Notes: generated by a model from the sequence alone, not told the origin. 64,000 bases of DNA from Eudorina sp. 2006-703-Eu-15 (GCA_003117195.1 BDSI01000052.1:683501-747500); one strand, 5' to 3'. Shown: positions 1-11,128, counted from the stretch's first letter. Program-made: numbers and translations.

Positions 1-52
1 ATCGAATCACTGCGCACGCACGCGTCCCATCTGCTGTCCCTTATCCTCGCAG

Positions 53-439
53 TCCCTGGAGCTGCGCGACTGCTCGTATGGCCTCTCTTCTCTGCCACTG
101 CTGGCGGGTTTGAAGGCCCTGGAGCACCTGTCCTTGTACGTCACCGACTGGGAGAACGCTTACAACGAGGACGACGACGCGATGACGGTCCCGGACGTGC
201 AGGCCGCCTTTCTGGGCCTCTTGGCGCCCCTGGATGCCGGCGCTGCGATGACGACGCCCTCGGGCTTCTACGATTCGGACAAGACGCGGCTGCCGCTACC
301 GCGGCTGCGGGAGCTGCGGCTCGAGTGCCGGGGCACCACAAGCCACGTGGTGCAGTGGCTGACGGATGCCTTGATCCCCGTGGAAGACGAGGTTGACCGA
401 CGAGGTCCTGATGGCCCCTGCATCACCGTCACGCTGTGA
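53..439 (+). CDS. Leucine-rich-repeat-like protein, terminal exon (5' partial)
   Basis: The exon opens after a strong acceptor: a pyrimidine-rich tract ending in CTCGCAG at 46-52. The frame is open from 53 to a TGA ending at 439, giving about 128 residues. The start of the protein lies upstream, outside the window, so no initiator is assigned. The segment has the spacing of leucine-rich repeats (SLELRDCSYGLSSLPLL, then LKALEHLSLYV, and near the end LPRLRELRLEC), separated by an acidic insert (NEDDDAM). LRR modules of this kind usually serve as protein-binding surfaces, often in F-box or RNI-type proteins, but no F-box or other domain is visible here. I infer the C-terminal end of an LRR protein of unknown partner. 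The nearest gene to the right is on the opposite strand and more than 2.5 kb away. Confidence 0.6.
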   Translation, partial: SLELRDCSYGLSSLPLLAGLKALEHLSLYVTDWENAYNEDDDAMTVPDVQAAFLGLLAPLDAGAAMTTPSGFYDSDKTRLPLPRLRELRLECRGTTSHVVQWLTDALIPVEDEVDRRGPDGPCITVTL

Positions 440-2017
440 AACGAAGAGGATGCGCGCTGCCAGGAACGGCCTCGCACATACAAACATGGGGGGCGAACAG
501 CTTTGTTGGAACTGTCAGGGGAGCCGGGGAATGTGTTGTGCGGTGGAGCTGCTCGTTGGTGTCTAGGTGGAGCACGTGGGGTCGTGCGGTCGTGTTGTTG
601 GGTTGGGATGCATAGGGGGGAATATGGGCGCATGACCCTCCCCCCCGCCGCCGGACGCGCGGGCGGTGATGGCTGGGCGCGCAGTCCTTGGTAGGGGACG
701 ATGACATGAGGTGCCTACGAAGTTGTCTGGGACGCCCGGTCGGGACGACGGGTCCACCTTGTCACGGTTATGACGTAGGGGTATGTGGTCGATGACACGA
801 TGTCCGGATGTAATTAGATGTATTGTTGTACATACTATTCTGCGGTCATGCTGGTGGCCCCGTGCGCAAATCCGTGCGGAAGCGGATTTGCCTTGCGCGG
901 TATGCGTTGGTGACCTGTGCGGCATAGCCGCGGCTGTGATTAAGGTAGGCATGGCCGTCAGTTCGAGGCGCAGTGAGATCATCGTGGAGTCATGGTGACG
1001 GGCCTGGGGAGGCGAAATGACATCGGAGGACCGTATACCAACGGGCCGATGGGCCGCACTTGACATCTCATTGGTCCACGGTTGTGCAGTCGTCAGCGGG
1101 TAAGACAATGTGCATGGCATGCTATGGCGGGCACGGCAGCGCCCAGCAGTTTCCCCCATGCATCAAACCTAGGCATAGCTCCCGATCCTAAAAGTAAAGT
1201 GAAGACTGCGATGAAGCGACCGCTTTCGGCGCGCTGTCGTTGTTGCGTGCTTTTGGTTGGTGGGCTGCGCTATGCCGCTGAAGGATGTCAGGCCATTGCC
1301 AGCTGGTGTGGATGTGCTGCCATGATTGCCCAAATGGTCTCTGGGGGGGTGGGTGTGTTCTTTCGCAAGCAAGGCGTGCGTTTAACAAGAAGGCGTGCGT
1401 GTGTGTACATGCGTAGATGCATTCGAAAGACCCCCTGCCCGGCATCCAGGGTTCGTGGGGGCCTTAAATTTGCATGGCAGAGCCGGTGTGTACATGCTGT
1501 CGTACAGTACATCGTACTCCATGCGTCGTGTCGAAGCCACTCGAAGCCATAGAAAAATCCATCCCGTTGGCGATACCTCCCGCCGTACGAGGGTAAGAGC
1601 TTGGTCCTTGGCTCCCTACCCTCCGTCCACGATCTGGAGCGCAGTACAATCGCTGTCATGACCCACTCCAAATGGGAGACAGCTGCCACATCGTGATTGC
1701 AGGCCCGGGCGGGGCGCGTCTTGGGTGCGCTTGTGGCGCTGGTCTGGTGCAGCCTCGTGGCGCGGTTTTCCGTACACAGTAGTTGAGTAGAAGGCGAACG
1801 GCTGATAGCTTGATACCGATTGTCCGCTGGGGGTCCACCTCAAACGGCCGTCATGACGAGCCATGATGCCGAACCTCCATCATGACGTCATGCAGACTTG
1901 GCGCGCAACTGTGCAGTACAGGCCGCACCCGGGGACCTTCGCCCCTGCCAGCCAACGTTGCCCTTTTTGAGCCAAGCCAGCCTCAACGTACCCAACGAAA
2001 CGGAACGAAACGGCCAG

Positions 2018-2056
2018 AGTCCCCACCGCGAGTCCCCACCGCGAGTCCCCACCGCG
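2018..2056. repeat. 13-bp minisatellite, three perfect copies
   Basis: AGTCCCCACCGCG is repeated three times without mismatch at 2018-2030, 2031-2043 and 2044-2056. It lies in the intergenic stretch and is too short to imply a function. Confidence 0.9.
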
Positions 2057-2134
2057 CGCGGCCCATGAATGCTTCCCCAATAATCCCCAGCTGCCGAACC
2101 GCACTCATCAATGATCACCGCATCCATTCCCCGG

Positions 2135-2159
2135 ACACATACACACATACACATACACA
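2135..2159. repeat. ACACAT-type microsatellite
   Basis: An irregular run of ACACAT and ACATAC units covers about 25 bp. It is an ordinary simple-sequence repeat. Confidence 0.8.
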
Positions 2160-3005
2160 ACGGAGCCTCAGCGGTCACACTTTCTAACACGTGTGTGCCT
2201 CCTGTAGAGGGTGCAGCTGGCTTGGAACGCAGAACGAGTTCAAACCAGTCCTTCTCGAAGGAAGGAACAGAAACGACCTGGCCATATATACCACCGCCGG
2301 AGCTCAGATCACCGTCATTGATAAGATAGGGGGGCACGCGGCCGCGAACGAACCCTGAATGGACAAGCAACAAGGGGTAGAGAGGACTCGGCCGCCTCTC
2401 ACCACACATGCGGACTGGCAGGCGTGCGCGCCTGCCCAATGCCCATAGGTCTCAGCGGCCCACAAAAATGCGTACGATCAACACCTGCTTCAGCACGGGG
2501 CGCACAGTACCACATACTGCCAAACGGTTGCAAGGGCTTCCCCAAACGTCATCGCGCGTTTCTCCCCCCCTGTCATCACAAGACGTCCGACCTAAGTCCG
2601 TCATCCAGCTAAGGCAGGTGAACAACCGGCAGCTCGATAGAATGCGATAGTTCAGGGTCCTATCCGTTGGGGCAAGGCACGTCACAACACCGTCACCATA
2701 TCGTACAAGGCGCTCGTCGTGTGTCCAATCAAAGCCGGAGCACAGATAACAAATTAGATGGGCGGTCAGAGTCACATGTCGATCTGCATGTGTCAGGCAA
2801 CACTTCCCTCTTCTCGCTCATTACGAGCCGAATGCTTCGATAAGATGTCCGGCAACGGTCCACGGATCAGCGCTTCGACTGAGAGACCACCTTTGTCGGC
2901 TGCTACAAAGGCGGGCATCCGCCTCGTCCTGTTTGCTTGGGTTGTACTTCCGTACTCCCCATCTTATGTACGAAACCTCCGTGCTATGTACGAATCCTAC
3001 GTCCG

Positions 3006-4174
3006 TCATATCCCGTCGCGGACCTCGGCATCCAGACCGAATCCCTCACCGCCCCCGCCACCTACCGAAGGCCCCCGCCCCCGGCCCCGCCCGCCGTGCC
3101 GCGAACCCAGGGGCGACGGCGCCCTGGAGCGCTGCCGGGGTCCCCCGCGATCTGCCGTACCACTCACTTCAGCGTCAAGCCCAAACCCATCCGCGGCGCC
3201 GCCCACATCCGGCTGTGGCGGCGCCGCCGCCACCATCGGCGAGTAGCCCCGCCGCGGCAGGCCCACGGGATCTCCGAGGGGCGCAGGGGATCGGTTCACT
3301 GCGGGCTGCGCCGGCGGGACCCGCGGAGGTGTCTCCGCTTCCGCCTGCAGGCCGTACGTTTCCTCCTCCGGGCGGCCCATAGGGCCCATCGGGCCCCTGG
3401 GTGGGCTGAGGGCCGCCGGGTCGTACGGCCCCACGCCGCGTGGCGGGCTAGGTGTCGACGTCTCGAAGTCCAGACCGTATTTCGGCTGATCCACCTCCTG
3501 CGCAAGGCCGTACTCGCCGCCGTACGGGTCCTCCGGTGGCGCGGCCGGCCCCACCGAGGACGGCATGACGGTTACCGACCCCGCGTAAGTTCGACCCGCC
3601 AGGTCGTGCTGCGCCCGCTGCATCGAAGCAGGAGGCTGTAGCCGCGGTCCGTACGACGACTGGGGCCGCTGCAAATACGGCGTATGCGGCTGCTGGCCGT
3701 ACGGCTGACTGTCGTGAACGCCAAGCTCCTCCGACAGGCCGTAGCCGCCCGCGGAGACCCCCGGTCGGCTGTAGCGGCCCAGCGGCGGCGATGGCTGCGG
3801 TGCGGCAGTCGGCATGGCCCCAGTGACGATGGCGTCCGGGTGCCGCATCGGCGGCAGCACTCCGTCAAGCGGGTCGTTGGCGAGGGTGCCCAGCGGCAAG
3901 TTGACACCGTACGGTCCGGCGCCGCCGGAGCTCATGTACTGTCGACCCGGCATTCCAGTCTTTGGGTTCGTGGCGTACTGAGGACGAGTGCCGTAGTACG
4001 GACGACGATGGGCGGAATACTGTGGCGGCTGTGCTTGCGGTTGCTGCCGCCACTGGTTGCCGAGCGCCTTTGGTGGGCCGTAACCGCCGTACGACAGTGC
4101 CTGTGGCGCCTGCGGCACCCCGTTCAAGTCGCCGTACACGGCGTAAACAGCCAACGGAGGCCTAGCTGGGGGCC
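3006..4174 (-). other. Exon 8 of the membrane-protein gene: tail with six [Y/F]GL motifs
   Basis: This 1,169-nt exon encodes about 389 residues rich in Pro, Gly, Tyr, Gln and Ser. A short motif, aromatic-Gly-Leu followed by an acidic residue three to six positions on, recurs six times: GGYGLSEELG, GEYGLAQEVD, PKYGLDFETS, ETYGLQAEAE, DGFGLDAEVS and EGFGLDAEVR. The copies grow more similar toward the C-terminus, and the last ends four residues before the stop. An RGRGRG stretch lies just before the last copy. Spaced linear motifs in a disordered tail are typical of multivalent docking sites; the partner is unknown. The open frame extends upstream to a TAA beyond 4232 but has no ATG there, supporting an internal exon boundary at 4174. 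Confidence 0.6.
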
Positions 4175-7100
4175 CTACGGGACCAAAAGAACGCCGGGAC
4201 AGGCAGAGGGACGTTGATGTTTGGACTTGCACACGGGCTTAGCGTGAGGACTTGAATAGCGGCACGGTCTCACATACGGGAAGGGCCCGATGATAAGGGG
4301 CACTGTTAATGCATGCCTATGAATGCAGTTCCAAACAAGCAGCTTACCCGGATTTAGCGAGTATTCGGTGACGTTTACATCGACGACTGGCCGATACGCG
4401 TCAGCAACGATGTATAACGCAATAGATGATTAGCGTGGAGTGCATAGGTTGAATGTATGCTTTGGCAGACAAATGGGCGCATTTTAGCGCTTCAACCCTC
4501 GTCCCGACGGTCCGTGCCCTGCCTGGCCCGACGAACGACCTCGAACCTTAAACATGCGTAATGGCTCGCCGAGAGGTTGTTAAAAATAAATAATTATGTG
4601 CATATTTATAAATATGCATAGCCGAGTAAATTAATGCGGCCGTGCTTCGACTCGGTGGTTGAGAGGCATTCGATCGCATGATTGGATGCGTGTACATTAA
4701 TACAAAAAATTGCAGTTATATACAACTAAATATTTGGTGCAATAAACGCAATTATTTATGCATTTGATGTGTATGATCTCTCTCGACCGTCTGCAGGGTT
4801 TCAGGAACGTGGTTCGAATTGATATCGTCGCATGAGAGGCCCCAAATTTCTTTTAAGTCAACAAACCAGTTCCATCACGCACCCTCACCTGCCGCGTAGT
4901 ACGTGTACACAGAGTATGGCTCCCCGGGAAGCATCCCCGGGTTTAAAATCCCGACACCAATAGGACACATGTCGGTGAACTGGTTGCCGTACTCGTCCAT
5001 AGGACCCATGCCGTATCCAGGCGCGAACTGATTGCCGTGCTGCGGCGCCACACCCGGCGGCGATGACACTGGCATTCCGTGCATACCAGGCGCCCTCATG
5101 CCCATGTCCATGTGTGTGGGCGATGACGGGGCCATGGGCATGCCGCCGTAGCTGCCTCCGGGAGTGTAGCGCGGCGTGTGTGGCGTGCGCGGGCTGGCAG
5201 CCGCCAGTGGACTGGGTCGTCGCATAGCGGTCGCCTCCCGGGCCTTCGCAGCGGCATCCACAGTGCTCTGGAACCTGGTGGACAGGAAGTGGGAGTGGGA
5301 TGAGATGGCGCTGCCCTTCAGTTTGCCCTAGATGGCCCTGCCCCGCAGTTTGTCAGCCCCCTTGCTTGTCCGAGCGGGCATGAGAATGAGTTAACGGTTT
5401 TGCGGCTGTTAAGGGCACTGTGCATGGCAGTATCCGCATATGGCACTACTCGCGCCCTCATTACGTCCGCAGCGCCCGTCCGCAGCACTCACATGCTTGC
5501 ATCCAGGATTCCGGGCGGCCTTCTCGCCATGGCGTCAAGCAGGTAGGCCGGCATCCGCTGCGGGGCACACGGAGGCACATGCAGGAGCCCAGGCCGGTTG
5601 CAAAAGGGTAGGGGCAAGGGCGGCGTTGCAGCGGTTCGCAGGCTGGGTCCAGGGGCCATGCAGAGCATGACGTCCCTAAGAATAATCAGACCTCACACCG
5701 CAGCACCGCTCGTAACAGTAAAAGGCATGAAGCAGCAAACGCCAGCGCCCGGGGAGCGGACAGCCAACGTGAAGGTTTCAGGCCGTCATTTCATCTTGCT
5801 GCCTCAGTGCAACCAGAGTTTAGCCCTACAGTGTAATATTGCGGTCCGGCCTTCGTGGGTTGGTCTGGAGTGCCACCGGAGACTCGACGAAACCAGGGCT
5901 CGGCGCACCCAAAGCTCCACCCAACCCAACCCTGCCCAGTCCATTGCAGTCCAGGTCCCGGGTCCTGTATCTTCTTGTACACTCAGAAATCGCCCCTCCT
6001 ATGTCGCACGTCACTGAGCGACCCATGGGCGTCGACGCTAAGGAAACCCGCGCGCTCGCCAACTTCCAGGGCACAGACGCACGTACGTCAGCGGGCTTCT
6101 TGTTGAGCCCATGAATTACGGCCAGGTTGGGCAAGTAGACGTCTGGGAAGAAGCGCACGAAAAGCAGCGCCAGAAACGTGGCAACGCAGGGGTAGATGAG
6201 ACGGAACACGAGGTTGAGCGCGTTGAAATGCTCATCGTCGTAGCCCTTGCAAAGGGGCGCCTGGGGCAGGGGGCGACAAAAGGTGACTCGGGCGTCGAGG
6301 CGGACTACTGGCAGCAACGGTGGTAAAGCTAAGGAGCGAGCCCACCGATCTCCTTCCCAAGGAAGGTCAGTATGGTGGGGCATGCGGGCTGCTTTCAAGC
6401 GGCAATAGTGGAGACACGGGACGTACGGTCCGCACATCAGCTAACCTAACCGTGACGTCCGTTCGTTGGCCACTCACCAGATACAGCAGACACGACGATA
6501 CCAGCGAGGCAGTCAGGACCGCAGTAGTATACAGGCCCACGCGGTGTACTTCAGGATGCCGCATGTACATCTTATGTACGAGCTCCTGGGCGGTCTGGTA
6601 GCCCACCGGGTAGCACACCAGCATGGACACCTGCAGCGGAACGGCAGCGGTTTGGGACCGTAACCAGGCAAGGACAGATCGACAGAACTGTACATACCAG
6701 GCCAGGAGGTGGCGCATGGTGCCCAAGGGCATTGCCAAAAATGACGTGGGAAAAACCTTATGAATCCGTCGTCCTATAAGTTGCTTGGATGGCCTCACGG
6801 CACGTTTCAAGTTCAGGCTAGTTCCTATCTTTAGGGGTTTTTATCACGTTACACTGGACCCCACCCGGTCAGGTGTCGCAATCCAACCCGAGCGCGCGAT
6901 GGTTCCCACTGCGTACCAGGCACGTCCCCGCGAGTGCGGAGTGCGTGATGAATGGGTAGGTGCGGAGGATCTCGCGTTTGTAGGATGCGCTGTGGTACGA
7001 CACACCCAGCTGCACAGCAAAGATGATAGGCATCAACACCTCCAGGATGTGCGGGAAGACCTGGATGGGCGGGTTCAGAATGGCAGGACGTCGTGCGGTG

Positions 7101-8356
7101 CGGCGAAAAACGAAGGCGGGCAGTTGTGGGTTGTGTGATCAACGAAGGAACTTGTGAAAAGGTGAGGTATGCACGAGGCCGTCCAGCGGGCGACTCAGTT
7201 CTAAGCCGGAACGTCCCAAGACTGGGTACACATACACGCGAGGGTACACGACGTATCCTTACACGTGACGCCTACGCGTTCACAAGCGCTGCCCAGGCTG
7301 TGCGCCACGAAACACGCACGCAGCCACGACCAGTAGTCCAAGATAAAATGCGGTGCCGTACAAGCCTGCTGAACATGATCGCCGCACGGACGCCAGACCG
7401 AGTGACCGGCCCTTACTTGCCTTTCGGAGGTTTAGAGCGAAGAGGAGCAGCCCCACCACCAGCACGCCGCCTGCCGTTGCCGTGCCCACTATCAGGCCAA
7501 TTTGAAGGTGCGTGTCCTGCAAAGCCGTTGCCACAAAGTACGGCACGAACACTATCAAGACCCAGTTGCCGCCGAAGATCTCCTGTTTCTCTTGCGTCTC
7601 CATGGGCCTGCTTGCTGGCTGCTGCGGATCAACGCCACCCGCGGGAACGACAGGGGATTGCGGCGGGAGATAGTGCGGCCCGGGGAAGGCCTGTTGCTGG
7701 GACTGCTGCGGAAGCATGGACATAGCGGGCGATGTTGTGGTTGCGGCTGCTGCTGTGGAGCCGGTCGTAACAGGTGCACCCACTCCCGGTGTGGCTGGGT
7801 TCCCAGCCGGTGGGCGAGGCCGGCGCCTGAAGATGTTGAAGCGCGAGCCTGGGGGAGCTTGCGGCATTGGCTGCTGCTGGAAAAGCTGCTGCTGCTGTTG
7901 CTGCTGCGCTGCGTTCAAGTCGATGCCTTGTTGCAGGGGACCTTGATGAAGCGCGGGCTGCTGTGGAAAAAGCGGTGGTTGCGCCTGATTATGTCCTTGC
8001 ATCTGCATCATTTGTTGCTGCGCATGGGCCGCCTGCGCCGGCTGCTGTAGCTGTCCTGCGGTTTGGCGGATATCCTGCGCCTGTGCACCCGTCTGCCCGA
8101 TGGCTGCCAAATGATGCACAGAAGGCGTCCGCCGTATCGGCTGCAATGTTGGATGTGTAGAATGGAGTCGCTGTGGATATAATGCATCTTCGGTGTGCGG
8201 AGCGGCTTGTATCGCGGAAGCTCCAGTGGGACCAGCCGATGACTGTGCGTACGGAGGGCTTTGGCCAGGTCGCCCCTGAGCGTAAGGTGCTAGAGACCAG
8301 TTAGAGCTGACCGCTGCCATCGTGGACGTTTGTGGTGCAACTAACCGCTGCCGCAT
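3006..8356 (-). CDS. Predicted eight-exon gene: polytopic membrane protein with Gln-rich N-terminus and Tyr/Gly/Pro-rich C-terminal tail
   Basis: Proposed exons in transcript order are 8356-7417, 7368-7316, 7060-6917, 6630-6478, 6260-6087, 5557-5493, 5265-4889 and 4174-3006. Donors seen are GTAAGG, GTGTTT (weak), GTACGC, GTGAGT, GTACGT, GTGAGT and GTGAGG. Reading phase agrees across every junction and gives about 1,020 residues. The start is the ATG at 8356; a second ATG at 8320 is possible. The protein has a Q/P-rich N-terminus (about 1-260), six or seven hydrophobic segments (about 265-480), then a Pro/Gly/Met/Tyr-rich tail to the TGA at 3006. I do not recognise the family of the membrane core, so no substrate or role is assigned. 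The weakest points are intron 1 (48 nt, also open if retained), the end of exon 2, and the join of exon 7 to exon 8. Without that last splice the frame would stop at 4875 and the last exon would be a separate gene lacking an ATG. Confidence 0.6.
4175..4888 (-). other. Proposed 714-nt AT-rich intron 7
   Basis: The donor GTGAGG lies at 4888 and the acceptor, a pyrimidine-rich tract ending in CCCGTAG, at 4175. Both leave phase 1, so exon 7 and exon 8 fuse in frame. The interior is markedly AT-rich compared with the exons and carries many stops, plus a perfect 20-bp palindrome at 4599-4618. The alternative is that this is intergenic DNA between two genes. The lack of an in-frame ATG at the start of the downstream reading frame argues for an intron. 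Confidence 0.5.
4599..4618. repeat. Perfect 20-bp AT-rich palindrome
   Basis: TGCATATTTATAAATATGCA reads the same on both strands. It sits inside the proposed intron 7, in the most AT-rich part of the left flank. It could extrude a cruciform or bind a dimeric protein; no function is shown. Confidence 0.9.
6087..7060 (-). other. Exons 3-5 of the membrane-protein gene: conserved-looking membrane core
   Basis: Exon 3 (7060-6917, 144 nt), exon 4 (6630-6478, 153 nt) and exon 5 (6260-6087, 174 nt) are all exact multiples of three and join in phase 0. They follow acceptors ATCCAG, CTGCAG and CCCCAG and end at GTACGC, GTGAGT and GTACGT donors. The peptide contains hydrophobic blocks such as LEVLMPIIFAVQLGV, SMLVCYPVGY, GLYTTAVLTASLVSSCLLYL and LIYPCVATFLALLFV, separated by charged loops (SYKREILRTYP, HKMYMRHPEVHR). 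This pattern suits a multi-pass membrane protein. I could not match it to a named transporter or receptor family. The clean phase agreement is the strongest evidence that the whole locus is a real gene. Confidence 0.65.
7417..8356 (-). other. Exon 1 of the membrane-protein gene: Gln/Pro-rich N-terminus plus first two membrane segments
   Basis: This 940-nt exon encodes about 313 residues. Roughly residues 1-255 are low complexity, with runs of Gln (including a stretch of about nine near 170), many Pro and Ala, and no membrane segment. Residues about 265-279 (VLIVFVPYFVATAL) and 286-308 (IGLIVGTATAGGVLVVGLLL) are hydrophobic and are probably transmembrane helices. The exon ends at a GTAAGG donor at 7416. 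Low-complexity Gln-rich cytosolic segments often mediate weak protein contacts; that role is only an inference here. Confidence 0.55.
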
Positions 8357-9677
8357 GGGCCTACTTGCTGCTCCATGTATCCTGGCAGTGAGTATTCGTC
8401 GCGTATAGCAGGTATAGTAATACCTTAAACCATAAGTAGATATTTATTGATTAGTATTACATCGGCTTAGAAAACAGGCGACAGCTATGCTTGACGTTTG
8501 CCTTCAAACCATAGCAAGGTAACGTTGCAGATAAAGTTTGTGTTGATTTGATTGACGACAGCCACTCCTAAAGACCTCAACAGTCAAGAATGTAAACCGT
8601 GGCTGTAACCAGCAATATCCACGGTACTAGAGGACTATCGTACGGAGGGTATACAACTACATGCTTTGTTATTTTAAATAATTGCCTAAGTGAAATGCTT
8701 TTGCACAATCCTTTCCAGCTTTCTTATGGTCGTACGATCTACGGCGGGCGCAGAGAATGCTTACCCACACACGATAATTACGATGATTCAATGACAATGG
8801 GTTTTTTATAATTCTAGATTTATCAACTTAAAGTTTGATACGCGACAACTCAAGTACAGCACTGTTCGGGGTGGGGGTCCGAGAGGCGAAGGTAGATATC
8901 TCATAAACCTTGACTAGAGGAACTTGATGAAGACTAGTTCTATTTTCCGCATTCCTACCATCTGCCCCTTGGCAGCGCAACGCATGAATCGACGTAGGTG
9001 TGCCATTTTGTGCCTCTGATCAATTTTTGACCATATATGCCGACTTGCGTCTGGTAGCTGGTTCTGTTGAACTTGGCAGATCATTCACCATGCGTAAGCA
9101 TGTATGCGTCGCACACTGGACACATGACGGTCGCATTATTTCCGCAAAACCCCGCATTCGCCAGTAGTTCCTGTGTTTGTTGATGTCATGTCACGGTAGT
9201 CATCTTGATGCATGCCGGCGGGTGAGGACGGGTAGCGCACGGGTAGCGTCATGGGCATCATTCAGGTTCATTACCACAAGCAAGTCCAAACTCAAAGGGT
9301 CATTTATTGCTTTTATTGCGGATACGGATAGAACTAAATCTTGGTAGAACGTGCTCGAAACGCTTCTGATCCCTCCGTGTTCCCCAAACCATCAACTGCT
9401 CGAGTTGCGTTCGACCCGTTCGATGAGCTCGATCGCCCTCGCGATTAAGCATATCGCGTGGGTAAAACAAGGTAAAACCCGCGTGCACGTGATGAAACGC
9501 GGTATGCACAACCCCCTATCCCACATCAATTGTTGTTCTACGATGGGTTTTGTAGGGAACGATAACCGGGGAACGCATCAGAGTTTGCCGCATGGCGCGG
9601 TCCTACGCCCGGCCCTACCCCCGGCGCTTTTAACGCTCAATCGGACAACCCAGAACATGTTTACCGATGCAGCAGTA
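8357..9677. other. Intergenic stretch upstream of the membrane-protein gene
   Basis: About 1.3 kb with no convincing coding frame. The first part (8400-8830) is AT-rich and would contain the promoter of the minus-strand gene that starts at 8356, but no TATA box or initiator stands out. Short open frames at 8599-8811 and 9300-9707 have no recognisable domains. Confidence 0.35.
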
Positions 9678-10693
9678 CCGGATTCTACCCCTGGGTCCCT
9701 CCCATGACTGTGCACGTGTGGGTAAATTGGCGCAGCGTTTGGGACCGCCCAGGGCGCACGACGGGTCTGGGATACACGGACGCGACTGCCCCTGCCCACT
9801 CCATCATCTCCCACCAAGCGCGCATTCCGATCGCCACGCTGTCACTGCCTTTGCCCCGGTTCGAGTGCGGATTGTTCGCCTGGGTCCCTCTCATGACTGT
9901 GCACGTGTGGGTAAATTGGCGCAGCGTTTGGGCCCGCCCGGGGCGCGCGACGGGTCTGGGATACACGGACGCGACTGCCCCTGCCCACTCCATCATCTCC
10001 CACCAAGCGCACATCCCGATCGCCACGCATCCACTGCCCGTGCCCCGGTTCGAGTGCGGATTGTTCGCCTGGGTCCCTCTCATGACTGTGCACGTGCGGG
10101 TAAATTAGCGCAGCGTTTGGGCCCGCCCGGGGCGCGCGACGGGCCTGGGATACACGGACACGACTGCCCCTGCCCACTCCATCATCTCCCACCAAGCGCA
10201 CATCCCGATCGCCACGCTGTCACTGCCTTTGCCCCGGTTCGAGTGCGGATTGTTCGGGTCCTTCCCATGACTGTGCACGTGTGGGTAAATTGGCGCAGCG
10301 TTTGGGACCGCCCAGGGCGCACGACGGGTCTGGGATACACGGACGCGACTGCCCCTGCCCACTCCATCATCTCCCACCAAACGCACATCCCGATCGCCAC
10401 GCCGTCACTGCCTTTGCCCCGGTTCGAGTGCGGATTGTTCGCCTGGGTCCCTCCCATGACTGTGCACGTGTGGGTAAATTGGCGCAGCGTTTGGGCCCGC
10501 CCGGGGCGCGCGACGGGCCTGGGATACACGGACGCGACTGCTCCTGCCCACTCCATCATCTCCCACCATGCGCACATCCCGATCGCCACACTGTCACTGC
10601 CCGTGCCCTTGTTCGAGTGGGGATTGTTCCCCTGGGTCCCTCTCATGACTGTGCACGTGTGGATAAATTGGCGCAGCGTTTGGGCTCGCCGAA
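9678..10693. repeat. 189-bp satellite, about five and a half tandem copies
   Basis: Successive copies of GGGTCC begin at 9693, 9882, 10071, 10256, 10445 and 10634, so the period is 189 bp except for one 185-bp copy that lacks four bases near 10255. Copies differ mainly by transitions (for example CTCATGACTG versus CCCATGACTG). The sixth copy is cut short at about 10693. Because 189 is a multiple of three, frames stay open across copies on both strands; this is a by-product of the period, not evidence of a gene. The array is separated from the large satellite by about 770 bp and shares no obvious sequence with it. Confidence 0.93.
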
Positions 10694-11128
10694 GTTAGTT
10701 CAAAAGCAAGCGTCGCCCTGACGAAGACATATTAATGGAAGCAAATCATATCTTAAATGTGCGATATTTGCCATGCATTAGGGGCATTTCTATGGGCACC
10801 GTACAGGCCTTGGTTTCGGTCGTAGAGAAACCATAGTACTTTCCTCAACTTGCGCTATTCTCCCTACCCATTATAATTTCACAACAATTTCTACTTCATG
10901 GATGCATTGCACTGTTCGCATTTTAAATGTAAGCACTTGTCAGAGGTGAACACTCAGCAAAGTCGAGCCTCTTATGCCTGCATAAAGCTATGGATTACCT
11001 CTTTCGTATCAGATAAAGTTCAGACAATGTTCCTCGGCTCCACTAGCTCCATCCATAACGAATCGTACTTTCCGCGAGCCTTCACCCGCTCATGGAAAGA
11101 AAACGGACTTCAACCATCTCCATGGCAG

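Larger units (their letters stand above)
440..3005. other. Intergenic stretch with no supportable gene
   Basis: This 2.6-kb stretch contains several overlapping open frames on both strands. None shows a recognisable domain, a consistent exon structure or amino-acid composition better than chance for GC-rich DNA. It holds a short 13-bp tandem repeat, an ACACAT microsatellite and, at about 2960-3000, two nearby copies of a TATGTACGA motif. No RNA gene was recognised. Confidence 0.4.

Noticed and set aside
563..1159. 198-codon minus-strand frame in the left intergenic stretch
   Set aside because: No recognisable domain, no splice signals and competing frames of similar length on the other strand.
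4343..4430. Possible small minus-strand coding exon ending at a GTAAGC donor within intron 7
   Set aside because: The only protein-like frame meets a stop upstream with no AG acceptor or ATG between, so it cannot be joined to the flanking exons.
9300..9707. Overlapping plus- and minus-strand frames just left of the 189-bp repeat
   Set aside because: Neither shows a domain or exon structure, and one runs into the satellite.
9690..10690. tRNA-like A box (TGGCGCAGCG) and B box (GGTTCGAGTGC) in each 189-bp unit, suggesting a tRNA-derived SINE
   Set aside because: The two lie about 130 bp apart, too far for a tRNA or typical SINE promoter, and no cloverleaf or poly-A/T tail is visible.
9667..10698. 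343-codon plus-strand frame and opposing minus-strand frames across the 189-bp repeat
   Set aside because: The repeat period is a multiple of three, so any stop-free frame in one unit stays open through all units, on both strands. The repeated peptide resembles no known repeat protein.
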